Shown here: one piece after another, positions 9,431 through 17,400 of the stretch
How the letters are laid out: each line of letters begins with the position of its first letter
How positions within the stretch are numbered: the stretch's first letter is position 1
Assembly (NCBI RefSeq): GCF_016863175.1
Contig: NZ_BOOJ01000022.1
Coordinates: 205,005-269,004 of the forward strand
Direction: 5' to 3'
DNA from: Paraplanobispora siamensis
GTDB taxonomy: Bacteria; Actinomycetota; Actinomycetes; Streptosporangiales; Streptosporangiaceae
DNA: 64,000 nt
The notes under the pieces: model-generated
Seen by the model: the letters and a program-made list of their open reading frames with translations, nothing else
What the model was told of the DNA's origin: nothing
Databases searched by the model: none
Position numbers and translations under genes: made by a program

Positions 9431-9979
9431 GTGGACGACGATTCCCGCTTCGAGGACTTCGTCGCCGAGCGGGCCGACGCACTGCTGCGCTACGGCTACG
9501 TCCTCAGCGGCAACCCGCACGACGCGGCGGACCTCACCCAGGAGGCGCTGATCCGGCTGCACCGCGCCTGGCCGCGGGTTCGCCGGAAGCACGAGCCGGA
9601 GAGCTACGTCCGCACGACCATGGCCCGGCTGCACGTCAGCGTCTGGCGGCTGCGCCGCCGTGAGCGGCTCGTGTGGGACCCGCCGGAGGGCTCCCACCTG
9701 GACGCGCTGCCCTCCGGCATCGAACAGGAGCTGTGGCGGACCCTTGGAACTCTGCCCCGCAAGCAGCGGGCCGTACTCGTCCTGCGCTACTACGAGCAAC
9801 TGACCGACGAGGAGATCGCCGGGGTTCTCGGCGTCTCCAGGGGGACCGTCCGCAGCCACGCGTCCCTCGGCCTGGGCCGGCTCCGCTCAGCCGTACCGGA
9901 CCCGGCGGGTCCCGGCCCGGAGGACCCGGCCGGCCCCGGCGCACCGAACCCGACAGCCACCGGCGGGAGGACCCGATGA
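9431..9979 (+). CDS. SigE-family RNA polymerase sigma factor
   Basis: A 182-residue extracytoplasmic-function sigma factor. Region 2 is recognisable in RYGYVLSGNPHDAADLTQEA (core-binding and -10 recognition) and region 4 in LTDEEIAGVLGVSRGTVRSH (helix-turn-helix for -35). The sequence style is that of the actinobacterial SigE family (TIGR02983). The last 30 residues are a Pro/Gly-rich tail. Starts at GTG 9431. Its stop overlaps the ATG of the next gene by 4 bases, so sigma factor and downstream membrane protein are made together, as expected for a sigma/anti-sigma pair. Confidence 0.9.
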   Translation: MDDDSRFEDFVAERADALLRYGYVLSGNPHDAADLTQEALIRLHRAWPRVRRKHEPESYVRTTMARLHVSVWRLRRRERLVWDPPEGSHLDALPSGIEQELWRTLGTLPRKQRAVLVLRYYEQLTDEEIAGVLGVSRGTVRSHASLGLGRLRSAVPDPAGPGPEDPAGPGAPNPTATGGRTR

Positions 9980-11256
9980 GCGACCACCTGGAAGACAACC
10001 TCCGTACGACCCTCGGCCACGCCGCCGAACACGCTCCACGTGCCCCGGGCGCCCTGTCGGCGCACGTAGCGGCCCGCTCCCGGCGGCGCAGGGCGCGCGC
10101 GCAGACCCTGCTCGCGGCCGCCGCCGTCATGCTGGTGGCGGGCGGCGCCGGGATCGCCGTGCGCGGGATCGCGGACGGGCCCGTGACCCCCGCGGCAGGC
10201 CCGTTCCCGGCGCCGGGCAGCGGGAGCGCCTCCGGGGCGCCGTCCCCCTCAGGCGAACCGGTGGTGCCCGATCCGGTGGAGAAGGTCTGGCCGGAGGCCG
10301 TCTGGAAGATCCCGGCCAAGCTGTCCGACGGGCGCGAATTCCAGCCGCAGGCCTTCATCGACGACCGCACGCTGCTCCTGGAGACCTCGGAGGGCTTCGA
10401 GAAGGCCGACGCGATCTACTCCTACGATCTGGTCGAGCACCGGGTCCACAAGATCGCTGACATCGGCACCCCGAAGGGGGTGTTCGCCTCCGGTTACACG
10501 GTGGGCAACGGGCTGATCGTCTGGCAGACGATCGACGAGGCCGACGGCGACGAGAGCACCGCGCCCAGGACCACGGAGTTCTGGTCGGTCCCGGTCGAGG
10601 GGGGACGCCCCACGGCCATCCGCACGGACCGCCCGCTGAGGGGTGGGGCCGACAAGCTCACCGTGACCGGGGACAGGCTCGCCTTCTCCCTCGAACGGGG
10701 CGGTGTCTTCACGGTTCCTCTCGGGGGCGGGACCGTGGAGCCGGTGCCCGGAGCCGACAACCATCACATCTTGCGCTGGCCCTGGGTGGGTACGCCGGGC
10801 AGGCATCCGCGGGACGGGGCGACCGCGTTCGGAGAGCTGGTCAACGTCGAGAACGGCGATGTGGACGAGGCGGTCGTCCGGCCCGGCGAGCGAGATGTGA
10901 GGTGCGGCGTGACGGCATGCGTCGGCACGAGGCCCGACGGCGGATCCGCCTTCTTCCGCCTCCGCGACGGTTCCCGGGAACGCGACATCCCCGGCGGCGG
11001 GGAGCCGCCTGCGGGACTCGTCGCCGACCGCCTCCACACCGTGCGTCTGCCCGTGCCGCCCGGCGGGCAGTACCTGCACGACCTGGTCACCGGCAGGTCC
11101 GGCGACCTGGGGATCCGGCCCGACGCCAAGGGTCAGTCGGTCAGCGTGGAGCCCGGGATCGGCGACGGCCGCCTGGTGAGCTATCCGCTCAAGGGCGAGT
11201 ATGTGATCATCGACCTCGCGAGGATCGCCGCGGAGAGTCCTGCGGGAACCTCATGA
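9976..11256 (+). CDS. Membrane-anchored protein coupled to the sigma factor (putative anti-sigma)
   Basis: A 426-residue protein with about 36 cytoplasmic residues, one membrane span (about residues 37-59, TLLAAAAVMLVAGGAGIAV) and a large external region that looks like a beta-propeller: repeated strands with VWQ, FTVPLGGGT and similar turns. This topology, with the short N-terminal part able to hold the sigma factor, fits a SigE/SigM-type anti-sigma factor. No zinc-binding HxxxCxxC motif is seen, so it is not a classical ZAS protein. Coupling to the sigma gene by ATGA overlap supports the role, but the function is inferred. Confidence 0.75.
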   Translation: MSDHLEDNLRTTLGHAAEHAPRAPGALSAHVAARSRRRRARAQTLLAAAAVMLVAGGAGIAVRGIADGPVTPAAGPFPAPGSGSASGAPSPSGEPVVPDPVEKVWPEAVWKIPAKLSDGREFQPQAFIDDRTLLLETSEGFEKADAIYSYDLVEHRVHKIADIGTPKGVFASGYTVGNGLIVWQTIDEADGDESTAPRTTEFWSVPVEGGRPTAIRTDRPLRGGADKLTVTGDRLAFSLERGGVFTVPLGGGTVEPVPGADNHHILRWPWVGTPGRHPRDGATAFGELVNVENGDVDEAVVRPGERDVRCGVTACVGTRPDGGSAFFRLRDGSRERDIPGGGEPPAGLVADRLHTVRLPVPPGGQYLHDLVTGRSGDLGIRPDAKGQSVSVEPGIGDGRLVSYPLKGEYVIIDLARIAAESPAGTS

Positions 11257-11351
11257 GAATCCGGTATGGACGCTCCGGGGGCGCCGGGGCACGCTGAACA
11301 CGAGGACACCGGAGCGCACCGGGACCGCGGTGCCGGGAGGGAGCCGACCGC

Positions 11352-12557
11352 ATGCGGATCGATCTGCTTGAGGACACCTGGGAGCGGGAGGTCCCGCACG
11401 ACCAGTTCGCCTACCTGCGCAGGGAGGCTCCGGTCTTCTGGCACGACGTCCCGGACGACACCGGCTTCTGGGCCCTGACGCGTTACCACGACATCAGGAC
11501 GGTCAGCCGCGACCACCAGACCTGGTCCACCGAGGCCGGCAGCACCTTCATCCGCACGCTCTCCCCGCAGGAGCTGGAGATCACCCGGATGATGCTGCTC
11601 ACCATGGACCCGCCCAAGCAGACCCGCTACCGCAAGCTGGTCAGCGCGGGCTTCACCCCCCGCATGATCGGGAAGCTGGCGGAGACGATCCGGGAGCGCG
11701 CCGCGCGGATCGCCGACACGGTGGCCGAGAAGGGGGGCGAGGTCGAGTTCGTCTCCGACGTGGCCCAGCACCTCCCCCTCCAGACGATCTGCGCGATGGT
11801 CGGCGTGCCCGAGGCGGACCAGAAGATGATCTTCGACTGGTCCAACCGGATGATCGGTTTCCAGGATCCCGACTTCCTGACCAGCTCCGACGACAGCGAC
11901 ACCGCCGGGGCGGAGATGTTCGCCTACTGCGACGGGCTGGTCGCCGAGCGGCGCGCCGACCCCCGCGACGACATCCTGACCGTGCTGGTCCAGGCGGAGA
12001 TCGACGGGGACCGGCTCACCTCCGACGAGATCGACGCCTTCTTCGTCATGCTCACCGTGGCCGGCAACGAGACGACCCGCAACCTGATCTCGCACGCCGT
12101 GCTGGCCCTGATCGAGCGCCCGGAGGTCTACCGCGAGCTGGCCGGGAACCTCGACGACGACGACCTGTGGCGCTCGGCCACCGAGGAGTTCCTGCGCTGG
12201 GGCTCCTCCATCCACAACTTCCGGCGTACGGCGCTGCGGGACACCGAGCTGCACGGTCAGAAGATCGCCGAGGGCGAGAAGATCGTCACCTACTACGCCT
12301 CCGCCAACTACGACGAGGAGGTGTTCACCGACCCCCGCACCCTCGACATCCGCCGCACCCCCAACGAGCACCTGACCTTCGGCGGCGGCGGTCCCCACTT
12401 CTGCCTGGGCGCGGGCCTGGCCCGCACCCAGATCACGGCGATGGTCCGCGAGCTGCTGCGGCGCTTCCCCGCCGCCGAGCTCACCGCCCCGCCCCGGCGC
12501 ATGCGCTCCGACTTCATCAACGGCATCAAGCACATGCCGGTCCGCTTCCGGCTCTGA
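11352..12557 (+). CDS. Cytochrome P450 (CYP125/CYP142-like)
   Basis: A 401-residue soluble bacterial P450. The I-helix oxygen-binding motif is AGNETTR, the K-helix ExxR is EFLR, and the heme loop FGGGGPHFCLGAG carries the thiolate ligand Cys351. AGNETTRN and the segment SAGFTPRMIGKLAETIRERA resemble the CYP124/125/142 group that hydroxylates the terminal carbon of cholesterol side chains or branched fatty acids. A ribosome site (ggaggga) precedes the ATG. No ferredoxin or ferredoxin reductase gene is adjacent, so partners act in trans. Substrate is inferred only from family resemblance. Confidence 0.92.
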   Translation: MRIDLLEDTWEREVPHDQFAYLRREAPVFWHDVPDDTGFWALTRYHDIRTVSRDHQTWSTEAGSTFIRTLSPQELEITRMMLLTMDPPKQTRYRKLVSAGFTPRMIGKLAETIRERAARIADTVAEKGGEVEFVSDVAQHLPLQTICAMVGVPEADQKMIFDWSNRMIGFQDPDFLTSSDDSDTAGAEMFAYCDGLVAERRADPRDDILTVLVQAEIDGDRLTSDEIDAFFVMLTVAGNETTRNLISHAVLALIERPEVYRELAGNLDDDDLWRSATEEFLRWGSSIHNFRRTALRDTELHGQKIAEGEKIVTYYASANYDEEVFTDPRTLDIRRTPNEHLTFGGGGPHFCLGAGLARTQITAMVRELLRRFPAAELTAPPRRMRSDFINGIKHMPVRFRL

Positions 12558-12575
12558 GCTGGGCCCGCCCGCCTT

Positions 12576-14525
12576 TCAGCGCCGGGCGATCGTGATCGCC
12601 TCGGTGAAGCGGCGGTGGCGGGCCAGCTCCTGCTCCACCGGCTCCAGCACGAGCGCGCGGGCCACCTCCCCCACGCTCGCGCGCAGCGCCTTGGCCGCCT
12701 TGCGCGCCCTGCGGCGGGCGCCGATCCAGGCGACGATCCGGGACAGCAGGGCCAGCACGAGGCCGAGCAGGATGCCGCCGAGCAGCAGCGCGGTGGGCCA
12801 GGGCAGCTCGCCCGCGGTCGGCACCGGCAGCTCGGGCAGACGGAGATAGTCCATGACGAACAGGCCGAGCAGCCACAGGGCGCCCGCCACCGCCGTGGCG
12901 AGCACCAGCCACTGGGCCGCCCCCGCCACCCGCCACCAGAGGGGCCGCCGGGACGCCCCGAGCGAGGTGGTGGCCACGGCCCGGTCGAGCCGGTCCTCCA
13001 GCTCGTTCACCCGCGACCGGGCCGCGTGCCGTACGGCGGCCGCCCACGCTTCCGGGAGTCCCGCCGAGGCGGCGGCGGCCGCGTCGCGGATCGCCGTGTC
13101 CATCTGGGAGCGCTGCACGGTGCCGGCCGTCGGGATCGAGGTTCGCCCGACCGCGTCCCCTGCGTTCTCCGGTCTCTCCGTGCCCGATGCCGGCTCCGAC
13201 CGGCCCGCGGGCGTGCCGAGACGGAGCCTGCGGAGCGGATCCGGCCGGAGGCGGCGGATCCACCGGGTGACCGGCCAGCCGGTGGCGGCGACCGAGCGGT
13301 GCCGGTGCGCCTTGGCCACCGCCTCGACGACGAGCGGGACCCCGGCGGCCTGCGACAGCGCGGAGGTCAGCGGACCCGCCAGGGAGTCCGCGGGCACCTC
13401 CCGGACCGGCACGGGATCGGCCGGCGCCGGCCGCCGGGCCACCACCCCGCCACTCGCCGATCCGCCCGTGACCTCCCGGCCGCCCTTCGACAGACCGCCC
13501 TCCGATCCGCCCGTGGCCTCCCGGCCGCCCTTCGCCCGGCCGCCTGCCGATCCATCCGTGATCTCCCGGCCGCCCTTCGACAGACCGCCCTCCGGCCCGC
13601 CGGTGATCTCCCGGCCGTCCGGCGGCCGGAGGCCGGCGCCGTCCCCGCCCGGCCCGTGCGCCGCGCCGGCCAGGACGTCGGCGGCGGAGCCCACGTCGGC
13701 GGACAGGCGGGCGGCCCAGGAGCGCCGGTCGGCGACCCGTGAGGCGAGCAGGGAGCGCAGGTCGGGAACGCCCGCGCCGGTGCGCGCCGAGACACCGATC
13801 ACCGGCACCCCGCCCAGGCCGTCCTCGGCGAGCAGCCGCCGCAGGTCCGCCAGGCACCGCTCCACCGCGGCCGGGGCGAGCCGGTCGATCTGGTTCAGGA
13901 CGACCACCATGACGTCCCGGTGCCGGGCCAGGGGCTTGAGATAGCGGTCGTGCACGGCCGCGTCGGCGTACTTCTGCGGGTCGAGCACCCACACCAGCAG
14001 GTCGACGAGCCGGGCGAGCCGGTCCACCTCCAGACGGTGCGCCAGCTCGATCGAGTCGTGGTCGGGCAGGTCGAGCAGGACCAGCCCGGCCAGCTCCTCC
14101 TCCCCGTCGCCTCCGGCACGCGCGGCCCCGTCCCAGGGCGCCGCGCCGTCGGCCGCACCGTCCCCGCCGCCCACCTCGTGCCGGCGGGGGATCTCCAGCC
14201 AGTCGAGCAGCGGCCCCGACCCGGCTCCCCGCCACAGGGCGGCCTGCGCGGTGGAGGTGGTCGGCCGGGTCACGCCGACCGTGGCGAGGGAGGTGCCGGA
14301 CAGCAGGTTGAACAGCGACGACTTGCCGCTCCCCGTGGCTCCGGCCAGCGCCGCCACGGTGTGGTCCACCGACATGCTCCGCCGTACCCCGGCCCGGGAG
14401 ATCACGGCGCGCGCCTGCGCCACCGCCTCGCCGTCCAGCCGCCCCTCGGCCGCCCCGGCGGCATCCTCCAGGGCCGCCAGCCGGTCGTCCAGGGAGATCG
14501 AGCTCTCGCGCCGCAGCAGCTTCAC
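12576..14525 (-). CDS. Dynamin-like GTPase, downstream member of pair
   Basis: A 649-residue membrane-linked GTPase. G motifs: P-loop GATGSGKSS at 62-70, G3 DLPDHD and G4 NQID. The C-terminal third has two membrane spans (WLVLATAVAGALWLLGLFVM and PTALLLGGILLGLVLALL) followed by a basic stretch RRRARKAAK. It starts at GTG 14525, overlapping the stop of the upstream GTPase by 4 bases (GTGA), so the pair is co-translated. The layout recalls the Streptomyces DynA/DynB pair that stabilises FtsZ rings during sporulation septation; that parallel is inference. The middle carries a 15-residue tandem repeat absent from ordinary GTPases. Confidence 0.85.
   Translation of the reverse strand: MKLLRRESSISLDDRLAALEDAAGAAEGRLDGEAVAQARAVISRAGVRRSMSVDHTVAALAGATGSGKSSLFNLLSGTSLATVGVTRPTTSTAQAALWRGAGSGPLLDWLEIPRRHEVGGGDGAADGAAPWDGAARAGGDGEEELAGLVLLDLPDHDSIELAHRLEVDRLARLVDLLVWVLDPQKYADAAVHDRYLKPLARHRDVMVVVLNQIDRLAPAAVERCLADLRRLLAEDGLGGVPVIGVSARTGAGVPDLRSLLASRVADRRSWAARLSADVGSAADVLAGAAHGPGGDGAGLRPPDGREITGGPEGGLSKGGREITDGSAGGRAKGGREATGGSEGGLSKGGREVTGGSASGGVVARRPAPADPVPVREVPADSLAGPLTSALSQAAGVPLVVEAVAKAHRHRSVAATGWPVTRWIRRLRPDPLRRLRLGTPAGRSEPASGTERPENAGDAVGRTSIPTAGTVQRSQMDTAIRDAAAAASAGLPEAWAAAVRHAARSRVNELEDRLDRAVATTSLGASRRPLWWRVAGAAQWLVLATAVAGALWLLGLFVMDYLRLPELPVPTAGELPWPTALLLGGILLGLVLALLSRIVAWIGARRRARKAAKALRASVGEVARALVLEPVEQELARHRRFTEAITIARR
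13459..13620. repeat. 45-base in-frame tandem repeat inside the GTPase gene
   Basis: Units of exactly 45 bases begin at 13459, 13504, 13549 and 13594; the fourth breaks off near 13620. Each adds 15 residues of the type GGLSKGGREITGG to the region between the GTPase domain and the membrane spans. The exact period of 45 keeps the frame, so length variants would stay functional. Confidence 0.85.
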
Positions 14526-16330
14526 CTCTCGCCCACCTCCCGACCGGCCGCCCTCCGCTCGGCCGCCTCCCCGTCCACCGGTACGGCTGCCTTCCGCCCG
14601 GCCGGCACGGCCGCTTCTCCCTCCACCGCCCGCGCCGCGGCGCGCAGGGCCGGGGCGGTCGTCTCCGGGGGCTCGACGGCGTCCAGCAGGGCGGTGAAGC
14701 GCGCGGCCTCCGCGTGCAGGATGTCCTCCACGCGGGTGCGCAGGTCGTCGCGGGCCTTGGTGGTCAGGGTGCGCACGGCCTGGTCGCCGAAGACGGCCTC
14801 CAGGAGCTTCTGGCTGAGCACGCTGGTCCCTCCGGCGATGCCGACCTCCAGTCCGGTCAGCCCGCCGGTGGAGGCGAACACCGCGATCATCAGCAGCAGG
14901 CCCGCCCCGTTGACGCCGAACGAGGCGATCCTGGCGGTGGTGCGCCGCTCCGTTCCCTCCTCGCGGACCAGGTCCAGCACGTACGCCTGCCAGTCCCTGA
15001 CCGCCGTCTCCGCGGCCCGGCGCAGTCCCGCCGAGGCCCGGCCGAGCCGACCGGCCTCCACCGCCCCCGCCCCCTCCAGCAGCGTCCGCCCGGCGGGCAG
15101 GGACGACCACGCCTCCAGTGCGCGCTCGGCGGCGCCGTCGGCCGCCGCCCTGATCAGCGCCTCCACGCCGGTCTCCAGCGCCACCCGCAGCTCGTTCTCC
15201 GGCGCGGGCCGCCCGGTGAACAGGGCGACCAGGCGGTCGCGCAGCCGGCCCACCCGGCTCTCCAGGGAGCGCATCAGGTCGCCGGTGCCGATGAAGTCCT
15301 GCCAGCGGGCCAGCACCTCGCCGCGCAGCAGCGAGCCGTCCAGCATGCCCTCGTCGAAGGAGGCCAGCCCGGCGGCGTAGGCGGCGGTGATCGCCTCGCG
15401 CAGCTCCCCGGCCGCGGCACGCTGGCGGTCCACGGCGTCGGCGAGCGCGGGGACCCGTACAGCCAGGCTCTCCAGCGCCCCCGACAGGGTCTGGCGCACC
15501 ACGTCGGCCCGCGCCTGGGCGTCGGCCGCGATGCCGGCCAGCCAGTCGGCGACCGGCCCGACCGCCGGGAGCGGCAGCCGGGCGTTCTCCTCCGGCAGCG
15601 TCAGCTCCGGCACCTCGAACAGGCGCGTCCCGCCCAGCCCGTTGGCCTCCAGCAGCCGGGCCAGGTCGGCGGCGACCACGCCCCGCGCCTCCGGCGGGAC
15701 CCGGGACAGGATCACCGCCAGCGCCGTGCTGCGCTCCCGCGCCGCGCGCAGGAAGCTCCAGGGCACCTCGTCGGCGTAGCGGGCGGCGGTGGTGGTGAAC
15801 AGCCACAGGTCCGCGGCGGCGAGCAGCTGGGCGGCCAGCTCCCGGTTGGCCGCGACGACCGAGTCGATGTCCGGGGCGTCGAGCAGGGCCAGGCCGGGCC
15901 TGAGCGCCTCGGCGACGACCACCCGCAGCGTGCCCGGCTCGCCCCTGCCGCTCCCGGTGACGCGGGCGAGGCCGGGCAGGACGCTCTGGGAGGTGAACCA
16001 GTCGAGGTCGGCGGGGCTGGTCACCAGCGTGGGCGCCAGGGTGGTGGGGCGCAGCACGCCGGGCTCGGTGACGTCGGCCTCGACCAGGGAGTTCACCAGT
16101 GTGGACTTGCCCGCCCCGGTGGAGCCGCCGACGACGGCCAGGAGCGGGGCGTCGATCGCGCTCAGGCGGGGAATGAGATAGTCGTCGAGCTGACCGGTCA
16201 GCTCCCGCAGCGCCCTGCGGTCGGCCTCGACGTCTCCGACCGCGAGCGGGAACAGGTCACGGTCGAGATGACGCCGCAACTCCCGCAGCGCCGTGAGCCT
16301 GTTGTCGTTCGCCTCCACAGGACCGGTCAT
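14522..16330 (-). CDS. Dynamin-like GTPase, upstream member of pair
   Basis: A 602-residue GTPase with P-loop GGSTGAGKST at 68-77 and G3 DAPDID at 151-156. The usual G4 [NT]KxD is not recognisable; SRVP stands where it is expected, so guanine specificity may be unusual. A long helical middle region precedes a hydrophobic hairpin (GAGLLLMIAVFASTGG onward) and a basic tail. The start at ATG 16330 is preferred over one 54 bases upstream because a TAGGGC -10 lies just ahead and homology-like sequence begins here. It is the first gene of the two-gene GTPase operon; both members probably hetero-oligomerise on the membrane. Confidence 0.85.
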   Translation of the reverse strand: MTGPVEANDNRLTALRELRRHLDRDLFPLAVGDVEADRRALRELTGQLDDYLIPRLSAIDAPLLAVVGGSTGAGKSTLVNSLVEADVTEPGVLRPTTLAPTLVTSPADLDWFTSQSVLPGLARVTGSGRGEPGTLRVVVAEALRPGLALLDAPDIDSVVAANRELAAQLLAAADLWLFTTTAARYADEVPWSFLRAARERSTALAVILSRVPPEARGVVAADLARLLEANGLGGTRLFEVPELTLPEENARLPLPAVGPVADWLAGIAADAQARADVVRQTLSGALESLAVRVPALADAVDRQRAAAGELREAITAAYAAGLASFDEGMLDGSLLRGEVLARWQDFIGTGDLMRSLESRVGRLRDRLVALFTGRPAPENELRVALETGVEALIRAAADGAAERALEAWSSLPAGRTLLEGAGAVEAGRLGRASAGLRRAAETAVRDWQAYVLDLVREEGTERRTTARIASFGVNGAGLLLMIAVFASTGGLTGLEVGIAGGTSVLSQKLLEAVFGDQAVRTLTTKARDDLRTRVEDILHAEAARFTALLDAVEPPETTAPALRAAARAVEGEAAVPAGRKAAVPVDGEAAERRAAGREVGER

Positions 16331-16444
16331 TCCCGGCGAACAAGGCCCTAGACATGATTGTGCCCCACCACTCGACCGGGTCACGGGGGCGAACCCGGTA
16401 AAGCGGTGGGGCCGGCCCCGGCATCCGCAGGAAGGACCGGCAGC

Positions 16445-16477
16445 GGACTCGTCTCCCCCGCAGCTGGAGACGAGTCC
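16445..16477 (-). terminator. Strong hairpin after the response regulator gene
   Basis: GGACTCGTCTCC and GGAGACGAGTCC form a perfect 12-base stem with a 9-base loop. It lies about 100 bases beyond the stop of the response regulator and before the GTPase operon. No U-tract follows, which is usual for terminators in high-GC actinomycetes. Confidence 0.75.
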
Positions 16478-16579
16478 CGGACCTTCCCCGTACTCCGGGG
16501 TGATCTGGGGTCATCTATCTCTATTGGAACGCATCAACCTCAATGCCAGGTGCGGCCTTCCTGAAAATTAGCTGAACGT

Positions 16580-17284
16580 TCAATCACCTTGAGGAGGCCT
16601 GAGAACGTATCCCACGCCGCGCAGGGTGTGGATCAACCGGGGCTCGGCCGTGTCGATCTTCCGCCGCAGGTAGGAGACGTAGGACTCCACGACCCCGGCG
16701 TCGCCGCCGAAGTCGTAGTTCCACACGTGGTCGAGGATCTGCGCCTTGGACAGCACCCGGCCGGTGTTGACCATGAGGTAGTGCAGGAGCTTGAACTCCG
16801 TCGGCGACAGCCGTACCACCTCGCCGGCCTTCCAGACCTGGTGGGCCTCCTCGTCCAGCTCCAGGTCCCCGACCCGCAGGCGGACCGGCAGGTCCAGGTC
16901 TCCCCGGGTACGGCGGAGCACGGCCCGGATCCTGGCCAGGACCTCCTCCAGGCTGAAGGGCTTGGTCACGTAGTCGTCGGCCACCTTCAGACCGGTCACC
17001 TTGTCGTCGGTGGCGTCCCTGGCCGTCAGGAAGAGCACGGGCATCTGCCCGCCCATCTCCCGCAGCCGCCCCGCCACCGCGAATCCGTCCATGTCCGGCA
17101 GCATCACGTCGAGCACGACGAGATCGGGGCGGATCCGCTCGGCGAACTGCACCGCCTCCCTGCCGTCCACCGCGGTCATGACCTCGAAACCGGACAGGCG
17201 CAGGCTGGCGGAGAGCAGTTCCCGGATGTTCGGTTCGTCGTCCACCACCAACAGGCGGGCCTCAACTCTGTCCAGCACATCCAC
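16580..17284 (-). CDS. OmpR-family response regulator (second copy)
   Basis: A 234-residue regulator with a receiver domain (acidic pocket DDE at 15-17, phospho-acceptor Asp59, conserved Lys108) and a winged-helix DNA-binding domain ending in TLRGVGYVLR. Closely similar to the regulator at 18789-19511, which suggests duplication. The loop before the conserved lysine reads GLKVADDYVTKPF, one residue shorter than the normal GLxVGxDDY pattern. GTG 17284 is chosen because of the ggtgggagag site just upstream. It lies 116 bases after the kinase gene behind a likely promoter of its own, so it may be only partly co-transcribed. Confidence 0.9.
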   Translation of the reverse strand: MDVLDRVEARLLVVDDEPNIRELLSASLRLSGFEVMTAVDGREAVQFAERIRPDLVVLDVMLPDMDGFAVAGRLREMGGQMPVLFLTARDATDDKVTGLKVADDYVTKPFSLEEVLARIRAVLRRTRGDLDLPVRLRVGDLELDEEAHQVWKAGEVVRLSPTEFKLLHYLMVNTGRVLSKAQILDHVWNYDFGGDAGVVESYVSYLRRKIDTAEPRLIHTLRGVGYVLRPPQGD

Positions 17285-17324
17285 GAGGCTCTCCCACCTC
17301 TCTGGAGAGCGGCTCAGCCCTGGC

Positions 17325-17350
17325 TGAACGTTTCCTGAGAGGAGTCTCAG
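17325..17350. promoter_or_regulatory. TTCAG/CTCAG repeats upstream of the response regulator
   Basis: Read on the minus strand, the gap before the regulator holds CTGAGACTCCTCTCAG followed by GAAACGTTCAG. The CTCAG and TTCAG elements lie 11 bases apart in direct orientation, the spacing used by OmpR-family dimers, and an inverted pair CTGAGA/TCTCAG overlaps them. TGAACGTT recurs at 16573-16580, at the end of the same gene. Autoregulation is the likely use. Confidence 0.5.
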
Positions 17351-17400
17351 CGTCCACGCGCGGCTCCCCCGCCGATCGACCCGGCACCTTCCGGGAGGGC

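Noticed and set aside
12615..16351. Several long plus-strand frames across the GTPase pair
   Set aside because: Low-complexity shadow translations of the two minus-strand GTPase genes; no domains or ribosome sites.
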